This document shows, piece after piece, positions 36,286 through 47,424 of a DNA stretch of 64,000 nt; within the stretch, counting starts at the first letter, position 1; the number at the start of each line of letters is the position of its first letter. Position numbers and translations under genes: made by a program. Source of the DNA: Pseudomonadales bacterium (GTDB lineage: Bacteria; Pseudomonadota; Gammaproteobacteria; Pseudomonadales; Azotimanducaceae); assembly GCA_017642855.1 (NCBI GenBank), contig JAEPOO010000004.1, positions 1 through 64,000 of the forward strand, given 5' to 3'. The notes beneath the pieces are model-generated. The model was not told the origin of the DNA and made no database searches. It saw only the letters and a list, made by a program, of their open reading frames with translations.

Positions 36286-37685
36286 GCCTTTTTCAGCCCG
36301 AAACCAGCATGTTCGAGCCCCTGGAAACTCAGGACGGTGCGGAAGTCATCACTCGGCCGTCTCTTTCCTACTGGCAGGATGCCTGGGTGAGACTCAAGAA
36401 AAACACCCGAGCCATCATCTCGCTCAACATCATTATTCTACTGGCGATTTTCACCTTACTTGGCCCGTTCTTCTGGGACGTTGATCCCGCACTGCAGGAC
36501 CTGAATCAGGTGTCACAGCCGCCTTCCATGCCAAAGACCGCGCTGGTCGTTGGTTCTTATCAAAGCTGGGATGGTGTCACCATCGAGAACTATGAGCCTC
36601 CCGAGGACTACGCCGACTCTGTACCTGCGCCCACTAATTTTCGTACTGAAGGTAAGCCGACCACTCAGGTTGTTCGACTTGTCTGGGATCCGGTCCCCGA
36701 AGCTGACGGTTACAACGTCTATCGAAATGTACGCGAACCTCAGGGTTTCGCTGATCTTGGATTGCCGCTGGGCGCAACTTACGGCGATGAGCTGAGTTAT
36801 GAAGATAGATTGTCTCTTGAGTCTCGCGACTACTACTACTCAGTGGTTCCTACCGACGGCATCGACGAGTACGAAATTTTTGCCCGACTGGTCATTACGC
36901 CGCAGTTGGCCATCACCCAAGAAGATGCGCTTGAGCGCGGACTCATTAACCGCATTGACGACGTGGCAATCGGCGAATTAGTCGAAATCGAATTTCATCC
37001 ACTCGGCACAGACTATCTTGGCCGCGATATGCTAGCGCGATTAATGGAAGGTGCTAGGGTGTCGCTTTTTATCGGCATCGTTGCTCCGCTCCTTTATGTC
37101 ATTGTTGGCATTATCTATGGCGGATTCGCCGGATATATAGGCGGTCGGTTCGACGTCGTCCTGATGCGTTTCGCAGATTTTGTTGTCGCCCTGCCATTTC
37201 TGCTCTTCATGATTCTTTTCAAGATCGCCTTCGGCATCGGTCCTGGAGAAAGCGGGATCATGCCAATGCTCATCGCATTGGTGTTATTGATGTGGCCAGC
37301 TACCGCAAGATTGGTAAGAGGCCAGGTATTACAAATCAGGGAAGAAGGCTATATCGAAGCCGCGAGACTGCTGGGTGGCAAGAATCATTACCTGATCATG
37401 CGCCACATTATCCCAAACACGATGGGGGTCATTCTTGTCACCCTGACGTTTGCTGTACCAGCGGCGATCTTCACCGAGGCGTTCCTGTCATTCATTGGTA
37501 TGGGTGTTGCGCCACCCACTCCATCCTGGGGCTCGATGTGTAATGAAGGCGTAAAAACCATGCTGAGTCACCCACATGAGCTCTTCTTCCCAGCGCTTCT
37601 CATCAGCATCACTGTTCTGGCATTTAACCTGCTGGGTGATGGACTGACCGAGGCCCTGGATTCAAAGATGAGGTCACGAGACTGA
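36282..37685 (+). CDS. oppC: Oligopeptide ABC transporter permease OppC with an inserted FN3-like domain
   Basis: 467 residues where the family norm is about 300. The first helix (ISLNIIILLAIFTLLGPFFW) and, from about residue 230, the permease core (LGTDYLGRDMLARLMEGARVSL, EAA loop EEGYIEAARLLGGKNHYLIMRHIIPN) are typical OppC. Between them about 150 extra residues sit in the first periplasmic loop; residues ~110-205 read as a fibronectin type III-like domain (VRLVWDPVPEADGYNVYRN, DYYYSVVPTD). Both ends of the insert are in frame and the gene shows no disruption. The insert may contact the binding protein, the ligand or the cell wall. Confidence 0.92.
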   Translation: MSLFQPETSMFEPLETQDGAEVITRPSLSYWQDAWVRLKKNTRAIISLNIIILLAIFTLLGPFFWDVDPALQDLNQVSQPPSMPKTALVVGSYQSWDGVTIENYEPPEDYADSVPAPTNFRTEGKPTTQVVRLVWDPVPEADGYNVYRNVREPQGFADLGLPLGATYGDELSYEDRLSLESRDYYYSVVPTDGIDEYEIFARLVITPQLAITQEDALERGLINRIDDVAIGELVEIEFHPLGTDYLGRDMLARLMEGARVSLFIGIVAPLLYVIVGIIYGGFAGYIGGRFDVVLMRFADFVVALPFLLFMILFKIAFGIGPGESGIMPMLIALVLLMWPATARLVRGQVLQIREEGYIEAARLLGGKNHYLIMRHIIPNTMGVILVTLTFAVPAAIFTEAFLSFIGMGVAPPTPSWGSMCNEGVKTMLSHPHELFFPALLISITVLAFNLLGDGLTEALDSKMRSRD

Positions 37686-38698
37686 TGAGCGAAACACTAC
37701 TGTCAGTAAGAGATCTCGAAGTCGAGTTCGACACCTACGGCGGTACCGTAAAAGCCGTGCGCGGTGTCAGCTTCGATGTCGCTAAGGGTGAAACTCTTGC
37801 AATCGTGGGTGAGTCCGGTTGCGGCAAGTCGGTGACTGTGCAAACGCTGATGGGTCTGATCCCAATGCCACCTGGCCGTATCACCAACGGCACAGCTACA
37901 TTGAAAGACAAAAGCATCCTCAATCTTCCGGCCGCAGAAGCGAACAAATTTCGAGGCGTGGAAATCGGCATGATCTTCCAGGATCCGATGTCTTCTTTGA
38001 ATCCAACGATGACGATTGGCGATCAGATCGCGGAAACGCTGAGGGTTCATCGCGGCAAATCTCATCAAGAAGCGTTCGGCATGGCGATCGAACTCCTGGA
38101 GAAAACCCATATCCCTGAGGCCGCGAAACGAGCGCGCCAGTATCCGTTCGAATTTTCCGGCGGTATGTTGCAGAGAGCGATGATCGCGCAAAGCCTCGCG
38201 TGCAACCCGTCGATTCTTATTGCGGACGAACCAACCACGGCTTTGGACGTGACGATACAGGCACAGATTCTCGAGTTAATGCTCGAACTGCAGCGCACTG
38301 AAGACATGTCGATCATCCTCATTACTCATGACCTCGCGGTCGTGGCTCGTATGGCAGACCGGGTTGCGGTTATGTATGCCGGCCAAGTTGTTGAGTCCGG
38401 ATCAGTGGATGACATCTTTTACCAATCTGCTCACCCTTACACTCTGGGTCTCAAGGCGGCGATGCCATCAAACACCCATGACCGCGACAAGTCCTTGACG
38501 CCCATACTGGGCAGTCCACCGGATCTCTTTCAACCACCGGCAGGATGCGGCTACTGTGCAAGGTGCCCCCATGCAATGAAGATCTGTGCAGAACATCTGC
38601 CCGAGATTACAGAGGTTGGTGACGAACACCATGCCCGATGCTGGTTGCAGCACGAATCTGCACCAACCATTGAAATGCTTCACCAGGCGGGTGGCTAG
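37685..38698 (+). CDS. oppD: Oligopeptide ABC transporter ATPase OppD
   Basis: 337 residues. Walker A GESGCGKSV, Q loop in IFQDPMSSLNP, signature FSGGMLQRAMIAQSL, Walker B ILIADEPTTALDVTIQ and H switch in ITHDLAVV are all present. The C-terminal oligo_HPY region has Cys residues (CGYCARCPHAMKIC) typical of OppD/DppD, which bind an iron-sulfur cluster in some members. It starts at the oppC stop (TGATG overlap). Confidence 0.96.
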   Translation: MSETLLSVRDLEVEFDTYGGTVKAVRGVSFDVAKGETLAIVGESGCGKSVTVQTLMGLIPMPPGRITNGTATLKDKSILNLPAAEANKFRGVEIGMIFQDPMSSLNPTMTIGDQIAETLRVHRGKSHQEAFGMAIELLEKTHIPEAAKRARQYPFEFSGGMLQRAMIAQSLACNPSILIADEPTTALDVTIQAQILELMLELQRTEDMSIILITHDLAVVARMADRVAVMYAGQVVESGSVDDIFYQSAHPYTLGLKAAMPSNTHDRDKSLTPILGSPPDLFQPPAGCGYCARCPHAMKICAEHLPEITEVGDEHHARCWLQHESAPTIEMLHQAGG

Positions 38699-38700
38699 AT

Positions 38701-39651
38701 ATGCTGGTCAAGACGGAAGAACTTAAGAAACATTTCCATATCGGTCGCGGCCAGATACTTCACGCTGTGGACGGTATTTCTCTGGAAATCCAGGAAAACG
38801 AAATCCTAGGCCTGGTCGGTGAAAGTGGCTCCGGCAAGTCCACATTCGGGAAAACTTTGATTGGCCTGCATCAGCGCACCTCGGGCCAGGCTTTCTATCG
38901 TGCTGAACCTTTACCCAAAGACTTCAAGACAGCTGATCACCTGCGCTACTCAAAAGAAATGCAGATGATCTTCCAGGACCCCTACTCGTCCCTGAATCCA
39001 AGGATGACCGTCCTCGACATTATTGGAGAAGGTCTCAGGCTGCAGGGCGAGCATTCCGGCAAAGAGATCAGAGACAAGGTTGCCTTCTGGCTGCAGCGCG
39101 TCGGATTACATCCCGATCATATGTCCCGCTACCCGCACGAGTTCTCCGGTGGTCAGCGCCAGCGAATCGGTATCGCACGAGCGATGATCATCGAACCAAA
39201 ATTTGTCGTTTGTGACGAACCGATTTCGGCGCTGGACGTTTCGGTACAGGCGCAGGTCATCAACCTGCTGGATGAGCTGAAACAATCTATGGGATTAACG
39301 CTTCTGTTCATTGCACACGACCTCTCTATGGTGCGCTATGTATCAGACCGTATGGCGGTCATGTATCTGGGGGCACTCGCCGAGGTTGGCCCTGCGAATG
39401 ATCTGTTCTTTCAACCTCAACATCCTTACACCCAGTTTCTGATCGAATCGAATCCAGAACCGGATCCAAAAATGGAGCGTGAGAGAGCGCACAAACCCAT
39501 CGTTGGAGAAATTACCTCCCCGGTGAACGTCAAGCCCGGATGTCGCTTCGCAGATCGATGCCCACAGGTGATGGATCGATGCCGAAGTGAAACACCGCTC
39601 CTGATCGCAACGTCTGAAAACCGACAGGTGGCATGTCACTTGTTTACTTAG
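38701..39651 (+). CDS. oppF: Oligopeptide ABC transporter ATPase OppF
   Basis: 316 residues. Walker A GESGSGKST, IFQDPYSSLNPRMTV, signature FSGGQRQRIGIARAM, Walker B FVVCDEPISALDVSVQ and the H switch IAHDLSMV. The C-terminal oligo_HPY part has CRFADRCPQVMDRC. It is the last gene of the operon; the 169 bp to the next gene hold no visible terminator or ORF. Confidence 0.96.
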   Translation: MLVKTEELKKHFHIGRGQILHAVDGISLEIQENEILGLVGESGSGKSTFGKTLIGLHQRTSGQAFYRAEPLPKDFKTADHLRYSKEMQMIFQDPYSSLNPRMTVLDIIGEGLRLQGEHSGKEIRDKVAFWLQRVGLHPDHMSRYPHEFSGGQRQRIGIARAMIIEPKFVVCDEPISALDVSVQAQVINLLDELKQSMGLTLLFIAHDLSMVRYVSDRMAVMYLGALAEVGPANDLFFQPQHPYTQFLIESNPEPDPKMERERAHKPIVGEITSPVNVKPGCRFADRCPQVMDRCRSETPLLIATSENRQVACHLFT

Positions 39652-39820
39652 TCATCGTTTACATCGCCGCGAAGCGCAGCCTGGTTTTACGCTGATTGAT
39701 CCAAACGCCGCACTCGAGCCTGCGACCCGCAAAGCATCGAATGGTCCAACAAAATGTCCCTCGATTCGTACTCAGTCGATCGGTGAAAAGCAGCTCGAGG
39801 ATGTAAAGATTGCGCTGGTA

Positions 39821-40384
39821 TCAAGGTCTGTTCAGAACGAGTTGCGTTTTCTGCTGCATCCGAAGGATTGACGCTTCGTCTGTATATTCTGAGACGTCAC
39901 TGAGCGGTGCCCACGCAAGGTCATGGGACTCTTCACTCACAACGAACTGATCGTCGCCTGAAGACTTAAGCAAAAATCGGCAATCATAGTGAAAGTGTTC
40001 CGGTTCATCTTTGCGCGCAGGAATGGCATGAATGTCTACATCCAACAGTTCCAGAGTCACAAACTCGATATCAATCAGACCAGACTCTTCCAGCGCTTCC
40101 TGCATGGCGACGCTGGCCACGTTGCTTTCGCCATCGGCGTGGCCCCCGGGCTGTAACCAACGATCGAGTTTTGCATGATGGGTTAACAGAACACGTTCAC
40201 AGCGGGAATCCAGCAGGAATGCAGAACCGGTGACATGACCAATCAACAGAGACCGCTCAAAACAGTCCGAATTTTCTTCCACGAAGTCGATGTATCGCTG
40301 AACCGTCTCCGTTTCAACGGGATGGCGGTTTTGATAGTCGCGAAGGAGCCTCAACAGGGGTTGTCGTGCGTCGTCAGGCGACAT
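39821..40384 (-). CDS. NUDIX hydrolase
   Basis: 187 residues. The NUDIX box is GGHADGE...QEALEESGL, with a one-residue longer spacing than the textbook box and Gln in the place of Arg, though the metal-binding Glu residues are kept. A helical N-terminal part (about 45 residues) precedes it. Related enzymes of this length hydrolyse nucleoside-diphosphate derivatives; the substrate is not predictable. It overlaps the cobT-like gene by 11 bp. Confidence 0.85.
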   Translation of the reverse strand: MSPDDARQPLLRLLRDYQNRHPVETETVQRYIDFVEENSDCFERSLLIGHVTGSAFLLDSRCERVLLTHHAKLDRWLQPGGHADGESNVASVAMQEALEESGLIDIEFVTLELLDVDIHAIPARKDEPEHFHYDCRFLLKSSGDDQFVVSEESHDLAWAPLSDVSEYTDEASILRMQQKTQLVLNRP

Positions 40385-42212
40385 CAGTTCGAACCGGCCT
40401 CATTTTTTTGTTGGACTCTTCATCGAAGAGATCAACCAACTGTTCTGTCATGGCATCACCCAACTGCTCGGCGTCCGTAATCGTCACAGCCCGCCGATAG
40501 TGATGCGTAACATCGTGGCCAATACCAATAGCGACCAGCTCAACGGGAGAATGATTTTCAATCTGGTCAATGGCGTACTTGAGGTGCTGCTCAAGATAGT
40601 TACTCGGGTTGACCAGGAGTGTTGAGTTATCTACCGGCAAGCCATCGGAAATGACCATCAGAATCTTTCGATCTTCGGGGCGACCCACAATACGATTGTG
40701 CGCCCAAAGCAGCGCTTCGCCGTCAATATTTTCCTTGAGCAATTCTTCACGCATCATCAGGCCGATATTGGTTCTGGCACGTCGCCAGGGCATATCCGCC
40801 GCTTTGTAGATAATATGCCTCAGGTCATTCAATCGACCTGGTTGAGCAATTTTACCTTGCTGAAGCCAGAGCTCCCGTGACTGACCGCCACGCCATGCAC
40901 GGGTCGTAAAGCCCAGAATCTCGACTTTTACGGAGCAACGTTCCAGTGTTCGACCGAGGATATCTGCACACATCGCGGCAATTGTGATCGAGCGTCCTCG
41001 CATGGAACCTGAACTGTCGATCAACAGTGACACGACCGTGTCACGGAAGTTCGTATCCTTTTCCTGTTTAAAGGCGAGCGGATGGAATGGATCCATAATC
41101 ACGTTGGTCAGGCGGGAGGTATCGAGCATCCCTTCCTCAAGATCAAATTCCCAGGTGCGATTCTGCTGCGCCATCAGTTTGCGTTGAAGTCGATTTGCCA
41201 GTTTGCTGATGATCACCTGTGAGCTTTGCAGGTGTTTGTCGAGAACCCCACGCAGCCTTTCCAGTTCCGCGGGATCACACAGTTCGTCCGCCATAATGGT
41301 TTCGTCGAACTGAGTTGTGAAAGACTTATAACTATTCTCTTTTGGACGCAGCCAGTTTTTTTCTCCGGCAACTTCGGGTGGCGCACCGGCTTCATCTTCA
41401 TCGCCTTCCATCTCAGCCATTTCCATGGCATCCATGTCGACGGGTACTTCACCCTCGATAGCATCAGCCAGATCAGAGTCGCCACTCATGTCCTGTTCGG
41501 AGGTCTCGTCACCGGACTCCGATTGCATGTCTTCTTCCTGATCCTGTTCATCTTCCGACTCGCTGTCGGCGCTCTCCTCGCCATAATCGTCGGAAAGGCC
41601 CAGGTCAGAAATCATCTTGCGTGCAAGTTTCGTGAAAGCCTCCTGATCAAACAGAAGCTCTTCCATGCCTTCCAGATCATCACCAAGCGCATATTCAAGG
41701 TGATCCCGCCAGAGATCGACGACGATATCGCCACCGACCGGCGGCTTCTTGCCGGTGATTTTTTCGCGAATCAGCATACCCAGCGCCTCACCCAAAGGTG
41801 CCTGACTCTGGTTTTCGATCTGCTGAAATCCTTGGTTGTTGCAGTGCTCAAGTAGTTGAGCCTGAAGGTTATTGCCAACCCCTTTCATGAGGTAGGACCC
41901 AATGCAGGCAATTCGTGCATCTTCGACACAGTCATAAACTTCCTGAGCGACCCCAGCCGTCGGGCGGGTCGCATTGTGCGTGCCGTCATCGTGAAAACGA
42001 TGGCGCAGCGCAAACTTGTCTGCATTCCCCCTGAGGGAAGCCAGTTGCTCAGGTGTGAGTCCAGCATCCGGCAAGGGGATCCTGGCGCGGCTTCCCTGAA
42101 GATAGGGTTTGCCACGACCGAAGCTGACCTGCAGTTCTTCATTACCAGAGATTGCTCTCATGGTTGAAGTCACTGCCTGCTTGAACAACTCCGTTGAATC
42201 ATCGGGATTCAC
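40374..42212 (-). CDS. cobT: CobT-like VWA protein (cobaltochelatase subunit type)
   Basis: 612 residues from a GTG start with AGAGG upstream. The N-terminal helical region ([20 protein letters not shown]) is typical of CobT. A highly acidic linker (about residues 207-275, runs of D and E) precedes the C-terminal VWA domain with the MIDAS motif [14 protein letters not shown] (about 399-403). In aerobic cobalamin synthesis CobT pairs with the ATPase CobS to drive CobN. No cobN or other cob gene is in the window, so a different client is possible. Confidence 0.88.
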   Translation of the reverse strand: MNPDDSTELFKQAVTSTMRAISGNEELQVSFGRGKPYLQGSRARIPLPDAGLTPEQLASLRGNADKFALRHRFHDDGTHNATRPTAGVAQEVYDCVEDARIACIGSYLMKGVGNNLQAQLLEHCNNQGFQQIENQSQAPLGEALGMLIREKITGKKPPVGGDIVVDLWRDHLEYALGDDLEGMEELLFDQEAFTKLARKMISDLGLSDDYGEESADSESEDEQDQEEDMQSESGDETSEQDMSGDSDLADAIEGEVPVDMDAMEMAEMEGDEDEAGAPPEVAGEKNWLRPKENSYKSFTTQFDETIMADELCDPAELERLRGVLDKHLQSSQVIISKLANRLQRKLMAQQNRTWEFDLEEGMLDTSRLTNVIMDPFHPLAFKQEKDTNFRDTVVSLLIDSSGSMRGRSITIAAMCADILGRTLERCSVKVEILGFTTRAWRGGQSRELWLQQGKIAQPGRLNDLRHIIYKAADMPWRRARTNIGLMMREELLKENIDGEALLWAHNRIVGRPEDRKILMVISDGLPVDNSTLLVNPSNYLEQHLKYAIDQIENHSPVELVAIGIGHDVTHHYRRAVTITDAEQLGDAMTEQLVDLFDEESNKKMRPVRTDVA

Positions 42213-42231
42213 TTGGCGCCTCTATCTGAGT

Positions 42232-43221
42232 TTAGGCAAGAACGACATTCGCACTGGATTCTGGAAGTTCTTCTCCCATGCAACGCTGGTAGTACTCGGC
42301 AACGATCGCTCGTTCTGTTTCGTCACACTTGTTCAGGAAGGTCAAACGGAACGCGAAGCCAAAGTCACCAAAGATTCTGGCGTTTTCAGACCACATGATC
42401 ACCGTCCTCGGTGACATGACGATTGAAATGTCGCCGTTCATGAAACCTTGCCTGGTGAGGTTCGCAACCGAGACCATATTGGCGACCGTTTTGCGATCCA
42501 TTTCCGGCAACTTGGAAACGATAATGTCTGTTTCCTTCTCGCGATCCAGGTAATTCAAAGTCGTGACGATATTCCAGCGATCCATCTGGCCCTGGTTAAT
42601 CTGTTGTGTACCGTGGTAGAGACCGGTTGGGTCGCCAAGACCAATCGTGTTCGTCGTTGCGAACATGCGGAATGACTGGTGCGGGCTGATCACTTTGCTT
42701 TGATCAAGCAGGGTCAGCTTGCCTTCGACTTCCAGGACACGCTGGATAACGAACATGACGTCAGGTCGACCCGCGTCGTATTCATCAAAAACGATGGCGC
42801 AGGCTCGCTGCAAAGCCCAAGGAAGGAGACCTTCCTTGAACTCAGTTATCTGTTTTCCATCCTGCAGTACGATGGCATCTTTACCTACCAGGTCAATTCG
42901 GCTCACATGGGAGTCCAGATTGATTCGAATACACGGCCAGTTCAGGCGTGCAGCGACCTGTTCAACATGGGTAGACTTGCCCGTGCCGTGATAACCCTGA
43001 ATCATGCAGCGACGGTTGTAGGCAAATCCCGCGAGGATCGCCAGAGTCGTTTCACGATCGAACAGATAACTGTTATCGATTGCAGGTACATGATCGGAAG
43101 GCTCCGAGAAAGCCGGGACTTTCATGTCCACATCCAGCCCAAAGACTTCCCTTACATCAACTTCCGTATCCGGGATTCCGTCTCCTTCCAACGCACCGAA
43201 TTGTTCTGCCATTACTGCCAT
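42232..43221 (-). CDS. cobS: CobS-like AAA+ ATPase (cobaltochelatase subunit type)
   Basis: 329 residues. An N-terminal [19 protein letters not shown] segment, Walker [11 protein letters not shown] (residues 76-85), Walker [12 protein letters not shown] (about 141-151), and the sensor region [18 protein letters not shown] match CobS closely. It lies 19 bp upstream of cobT and probably forms with it a hexameric ATPase-VWA complex. Upstream, 186 bp to holA carry no gene. Confidence 0.92.
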   Translation of the reverse strand: MAVMAEQFGALEGDGIPDTEVDVREVFGLDVDMKVPAFSEPSDHVPAIDNSYLFDRETTLAILAGFAYNRRCMIQGYHGTGKSTHVEQVAARLNWPCIRINLDSHVSRIDLVGKDAIVLQDGKQITEFKEGLLPWALQRACAIVFDEYDAGRPDVMFVIQRVLEVEGKLTLLDQSKVISPHQSFRMFATTNTIGLGDPTGLYHGTQQINQGQMDRWNIVTTLNYLDREKETDIIVSKLPEMDRKTVANMVSVANLTRQGFMNGDISIVMSPRTVIMWSENARIFGDFGFAFRLTFLNKCDETERAIVAEYYQRCMGEELPESSANVVLA

Positions 43222-43407
43222 ACCTAATTTCTCATCGTCGTGTTTGCGAAGCTCGAAAAAATACCTGCCCGTCGGTCAAAGCCTGGGATGAGCCAGGTGA
43301 AATGACTCGACCAACCGGATAGGGAATTATCGAGACAGCGCGGGCCCGCAAGAATAGCTTTTATAGGTGAAAATTGCTATTCGGCAACTCCGTACCAACG
43401 GCAGAGA

Positions 43408-44424
43408 TCACAGGAACTGTTTCGCACCAGCAAGAGAAAGGATCACCTCCTGCAGCGACCTCCACGGATCGCCCTGCACGAGGCCTTTAACCATTCGATC
43501 AATTGAACCGAGCGACACCTGCAAACTTCTTAGGGACGTCAGATCGTGACGATCCAGACACCTGGACACGACAGGGACACGTTTGTCCCAGACTCTCGCC
43601 TTTTTGAATACTTCTCGCTGGCTCAGGCCATTTTGCAGGTCAGTTTTTATGGACTCCAGGGACCGGATTTCTCGCGCCAGCATATTGACAACAAACAGGC
43701 TCTCAACACCTTCCGCACGCAGTCCATCTGTCATACGAACACAACGTGAGACATCTCCAACCAGCGCTGCGTCGATCATTTTGAAAACATCGTACCGGGC
43801 GCTATCGGCAACACCCTCAGTCACGTCATTCACTGTGACCGCGCGATCACCAACAATGAGCTTGAGTCGTTCGATTTCCTGAATCGCCGCCAGGAGATTG
43901 CCCTCAATCCTCTCAGCCATGGTTCGAATGGCTTCTCGATCGGCACGCAACCCTGCCTGTCGAAATCTGCCTTCCAGCCAGCGCGGCAGTTCTTTGGCTT
44001 CGATAGGCCAGACCTGAACAAAAGCCGCTGCACTTTCTACCGTCTTAAACCATTTGGTTCTCTGGGTGGATTGGTCAGCTCTCGGCAGAACCAGGAGTAT
44101 CGCCGTCTCGTCGTTGCGGGATTCCAACAGTTCTGTCAGTGCTTTCCCTCCAGCGTCACCGGGTTTGCCGGTTGGCAAACGTATTTCCATGAGTTTTCGA
44201 TCAGCAAACAAAGACATGCTGTTGCCAGAATAGAGCAGACTGTTCCAATCAAAGCCGGGTTCAGCATGGAAAACTTCGCGCTCCGTGAAACCCTGCTTTT
44301 TCAGTTCCCCGCGAATGAGATCACAGGATTCCTGAACGAGAAGCGGCTCATCGCCACTGACAATGAATACTTGCTGGCCACCCTTGCGAAGAAGTTCTGG
44401 AAGTTTGTTGGGATAAACTTTCAA
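43408..44424 (-). CDS. holA: DNA polymerase III delta subunit
   Basis: 338 residues of the clamp-loader delta family: N-terminal KLPELLRKGGQQVFIVSGDEPLLVQES, AAA-like lid, and the C-terminal domain with DVFKMIDAAL and LFVVNMLAREIRSL. It opens the beta clamp during replication. The start is TTG (44424), 3 bp after the lptE stop; no ATG fits the family's N-terminus. It follows lptE as in other Gammaproteobacteria; nadD, often next, is not here. Confidence 0.94.
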   Translation of the reverse strand: MKVYPNKLPELLRKGGQQVFIVSGDEPLLVQESCDLIRGELKKQGFTEREVFHAEPGFDWNSLLYSGNSMSLFADRKLMEIRLPTGKPGDAGGKALTELLESRNDETAILLVLPRADQSTQRTKWFKTVESAAAFVQVWPIEAKELPRWLEGRFRQAGLRADREAIRTMAERIEGNLLAAIQEIERLKLIVGDRAVTVNDVTEGVADSARYDVFKMIDAALVGDVSRCVRMTDGLRAEGVESLFVVNMLAREIRSLESIKTDLQNGLSQREVFKKARVWDKRVPVVSRCLDRHDLTSLRSLQVSLGSIDRMVKGLVQGDPWRSLQEVILSLAGAKQFL

Positions 44425-44427
44425 CGA

Positions 44428-44943
44428 TCAGCCGTTACCGGCAACCATCTCAATGCGACGTGCGAGCTTTTGCGCCAGCTCTGATCGCATCTCATCCATC
44501 AACAGGGTTTGTTCCTCATAACTGCCCGACAAGTTGGCAGTATCAACCGCATACACACGTTCGGCAATCAACGTTGCCTGTTCAAGCAGTATCTCTTCAT
44601 TTCGAGTAATCGAAACATCCAACTCGAGACGAAGCTCGTATTCCGCTGCATCGATGACATTGGTGGTTGCGACAGAACGACGCATGGAGCGTTCGTCCAG
44701 AAGATGGACGGCAACCACGTCGCTGGCAGGAGCAACGATATTAACGTTGCTTTCTTCCAGCGTGTCTCTGATGGCTCTGAATGTGACCGGCGCTTCACGG
44801 GTGCCTGAGAAGCTGATTGCCAGCAGATCGCCAAGACTGCTGCCCCGTAATTGATAACCGCAGCCGCTCAGAATGAGCAGCACCAGTGAGACCGCAATGG
44901 AACGACTAAGAAACGACAAAATTGAGGATCTTGTTGGGCACAT
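44428..44943 (-). CDS. lptE: LPS-assembly lipoprotein LptE
   Basis: 171 residues from the ATG at 44943. The signal sequence ends in the lipobox [13 protein letters not shown], typical of LptE (CGYxLRG). LptE plugs the LptD barrel that inserts lipopolysaccharide into the outer membrane. It overlaps the 3' end of leuS by 38 bp; the frame extends further upstream inside leuS, but that part would spoil the signal peptide. Confidence 0.9.
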   Translation of the reverse strand: MCPTRSSILSFLSRSIAVSLVLLILSGCGYQLRGSSLGDLLAISFSGTREAPVTFRAIRDTLEESNVNIVAPASDVVAVHLLDERSMRRSVATTNVIDAAEYELRLELDVSITRNEEILLEQATLIAERVYAVDTANLSGSYEEQTLLMDEMRSELAQKLARRIEMVAGNG

Positions 44944-47380
44944 AGATGATCTTACGGATCGTCTTGCCTTTAATAAACTTCTCGACATTTTCCTGCTTCC
45001 TTGCGAGCTCGACCACCACATCTTCTTCTGCATCTACCGGAACTTCTATCTTATCGCGCACTTTACCGTTTACCTGGCAAACCAGGGTCGTCGAGGACTT
45101 TTCGAGCGCGCCTTCGTCAAATGGGATCCACTGTGCCTGGTTCGTATCACCCATTCCCAACTCCTGCCACAAGACATGACAGACGTGAGGCGCGATGGGC
45201 GACATAATAAGGACGGCCGCCGTCAGCGCTTCGCGTTTGACCGCTCTACCTTGATCAGAGTCATCTTCAAACTTGATAACCTGATTCTGCAGTGACATGA
45301 CTGCCGAAACCACTGTATTAAACGCCAGACGACGATCGTAGTCGTCCTCACATTTCTTCAGCGTTTCATGAGTCAGGCGTCGCAGTGCTCTCTGCTGGTC
45401 AGTCAACACTGAAGCATCAATATCTGCGACCTCACCTTTGGCCATATGTTCTAGAACCGGATTCCACAGGCGCGTCCTGAGCCATCGACCCGCCGACTCC
45501 ACACCATGCTCTGACCATTCGAAGGACTGTTCCGGTGGTGCAGCAAACATCATGGCCATACGTACCGCATCAGCGCCATGAGTATCCATAAGATGTTGTG
45601 GATCCCCAGCATCACCCGCAGATTTGGACATTTTGGTGCCGCCTTGGAGCACCATGCCGAGAGACAATAACTTTTCAAAGGGCTCGTCCGATTCGACGAG
45701 TCCTTCATCGCGCATCACCTTGTGGAAAAAGCGCGCATACAAAAGGTGAAGGATGGCGTGCTCTTCGCCCCCCACATAGTGATCAACGGAACGCCAGTAA
45801 TTGGCGCGCTCATCTAACATGGCATCCGGTGCGTTACTGCTGGCAAACCTTGCGTAGTACCAAGAGGATTCCATAAAGGTGTCAAAGGTATCTGTTTCCC
45901 GCTCCGCCGGACCGCCGCAATCAGGACACGTCGTTTCGTACCAGGAAGGCATCTTTTTAATCGGGGATCCCACGCCGTCGAACTCTACGTCAGTTGGAAG
46001 AACCACGGGCAAATCTTCATCCGGTACCGGAACCGCGCCGCACTTTTCGCAATTGATAATAGGGATTGGACAACCCCAGTAGCGCTGACGGGATACCCCC
46101 CAGTCACGCAGCCGATAATTCACCTGACGCTCACCAAGGTTTTTCGCACCCAGGGATTCTGCAATGCCATCAAAAGCTTTTTCAAAATCCAGTCCATCGA
46201 AGTCACCAGAGTTCACCAGTGTGCCACGTTCAGTGAACGCTTCGATGTCCAGGTCACAGGCACTGTCGCTACCGGCTGCAGGTTGGATGACCTGTTTAAT
46301 TGGGAGACCGTATTTCTTCGCGAACTCCCAATCACGCTGATCATGCCCTGGCACGGACATCACCGCGCCGGAGCCGTATTCCATCAGCACAAAGTTCGCC
46401 ACCCACACAGGCACAGACTCGCCGGTCAAGGGATGGTTCACCGAGACACCCGTAGGCTTCCCCAGCTTTTCCATCTTCGCCATATCGGCTTCTGCAACCT
46501 TCGTGCGATTACATTCTTCGATGAAAACTGAAAGTTCGGGATTGTTCTTCGCAGCACTCTTTGCCAACGGATGCTGGGGTGCGACTGCGAGGTAGGTCAC
46601 ACCCATTAGGGTATCCGGACGTGTGGTATAAACTGTGAGCGGCTCACCGCTGTCGTTGGGGAACTCGATCTCAATTCCTTCAGAACGACCAATCCAGTTC
46701 CGCTGCATGGTTTTGACCTTGTCGGGCCAACCAGGGAGTTTATCCAGGAAACTGAGGAGTTCTTCGGCATAGTCGGTGATCTTTACAAACCACTGAGCAA
46801 GTTCACGGCGTTCAACCGGAGCATCTGAACGCCAGCCTCGGCCATCGATCACCTGCTCGTTGGCAAGCACTGTTTGATCAACCGGATCCCAGTTCACCCA
46901 GGCGGCTTTTTTATAGACCAGACCTTTTCGAAACAACCGTGTGAAGAACCATTGTTCCCACCGATAGTATTCCGGATCACAGGTCGCCAGTTCCCTGCTC
47001 CAGTCAAAGGCAAACCCCAGCGCCTGCAACTGACCGCGCATATAATCGATATTCTGGTAAGTCCAATCCGCAGGAGGGACGTTACGCTTAATCGCAGCAT
47101 TCTCTGCCGGCAAACCAAAAGCATCCCACCCCATCGGTTGGAGTACGTTCTTGCCTTTAAGGCGTTGAAAGCGGCCAATGACATCACCCAACGTGTAGTT
47201 CCGAACATGGCCCATATGAAGTTGACCACTGGGATATGGGAACATCGATAGGCAATAAAACTTAGGCTTATCGCTGTTCTCGGTGACCTCAAAACTGCGG
47301 TGATCCTGCCAGAAGGTCTGTGCCTGCTGCTCTACTGCCCGATGGCTGTAGGCAACGCTGTTATTCGAGTTATCGCTCAT
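44906..47380 (-). CDS. leuS: Leucyl-tRNA synthetase
   Basis: 824 residues, class I synthetase. The HIGH motif is HMGH at residues 55-58 ([21 protein letters not shown]), KMSKS is present in [10 protein letters not shown], and the CP1 editing domain has [15 protein letters not shown] Cys pair (CEKCG, CPDCGG) marks the zinc domain. It charges tRNA-Leu. It is in the conserved lnt-leuS-lptE-holA order. Confidence 0.98.
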   Translation of the reverse strand: MSDNSNNSVAYSHRAVEQQAQTFWQDHRSFEVTENSDKPKFYCLSMFPYPSGQLHMGHVRNYTLGDVIGRFQRLKGKNVLQPMGWDAFGLPAENAAIKRNVPPADWTYQNIDYMRGQLQALGFAFDWSRELATCDPEYYRWEQWFFTRLFRKGLVYKKAAWVNWDPVDQTVLANEQVIDGRGWRSDAPVERRELAQWFVKITDYAEELLSFLDKLPGWPDKVKTMQRNWIGRSEGIEIEFPNDSGEPLTVYTTRPDTLMGVTYLAVAPQHPLAKSAAKNNPELSVFIEECNRTKVAEADMAKMEKLGKPTGVSVNHPLTGESVPVWVANFVLMEYGSGAVMSVPGHDQRDWEFAKKYGLPIKQVIQPAAGSDSACDLDIEAFTERGTLVNSGDFDGLDFEKAFDGIAESLGAKNLGERQVNYRLRDWGVSRQRYWGCPIPIINCEKCGAVPVPDEDLPVVLPTDVEFDGVGSPIKKMPSWYETTCPDCGGPAERETDTFDTFMESSWYYARFASSNAPDAMLDERANYWRSVDHYVGGEEHAILHLLYARFFHKVMRDEGLVESDEPFEKLLSLGMVLQGGTKMSKSAGDAGDPQHLMDTHGADAVRMAMMFAAPPEQSFEWSEHGVESAGRWLRTRLWNPVLEHMAKGEVADIDASVLTDQQRALRRLTHETLKKCEDDYDRRLAFNTVVSAVMSLQNQVIKFEDDSDQGRAVKREALTAAVLIMSPIAPHVCHVLWQELGMGDTNQAQWIPFDEGALEKSSTTLVCQVNGKVRDKIEVPVDAEEDVVVELARKQENVEKFIKGKTIRKIIYVPNKILNFVVS

Positions 47381-47424
47381 GTTCGGGGACTACTATTTGG
47401 TACAGGGCTAAAAAACCCGCAATT

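Noticed and set aside
44428..45033. LptE starting at 45033
   Set aside because: The extra N-terminal residues lie inside leuS and would put a basic non-signal segment before the lipoprotein signal.
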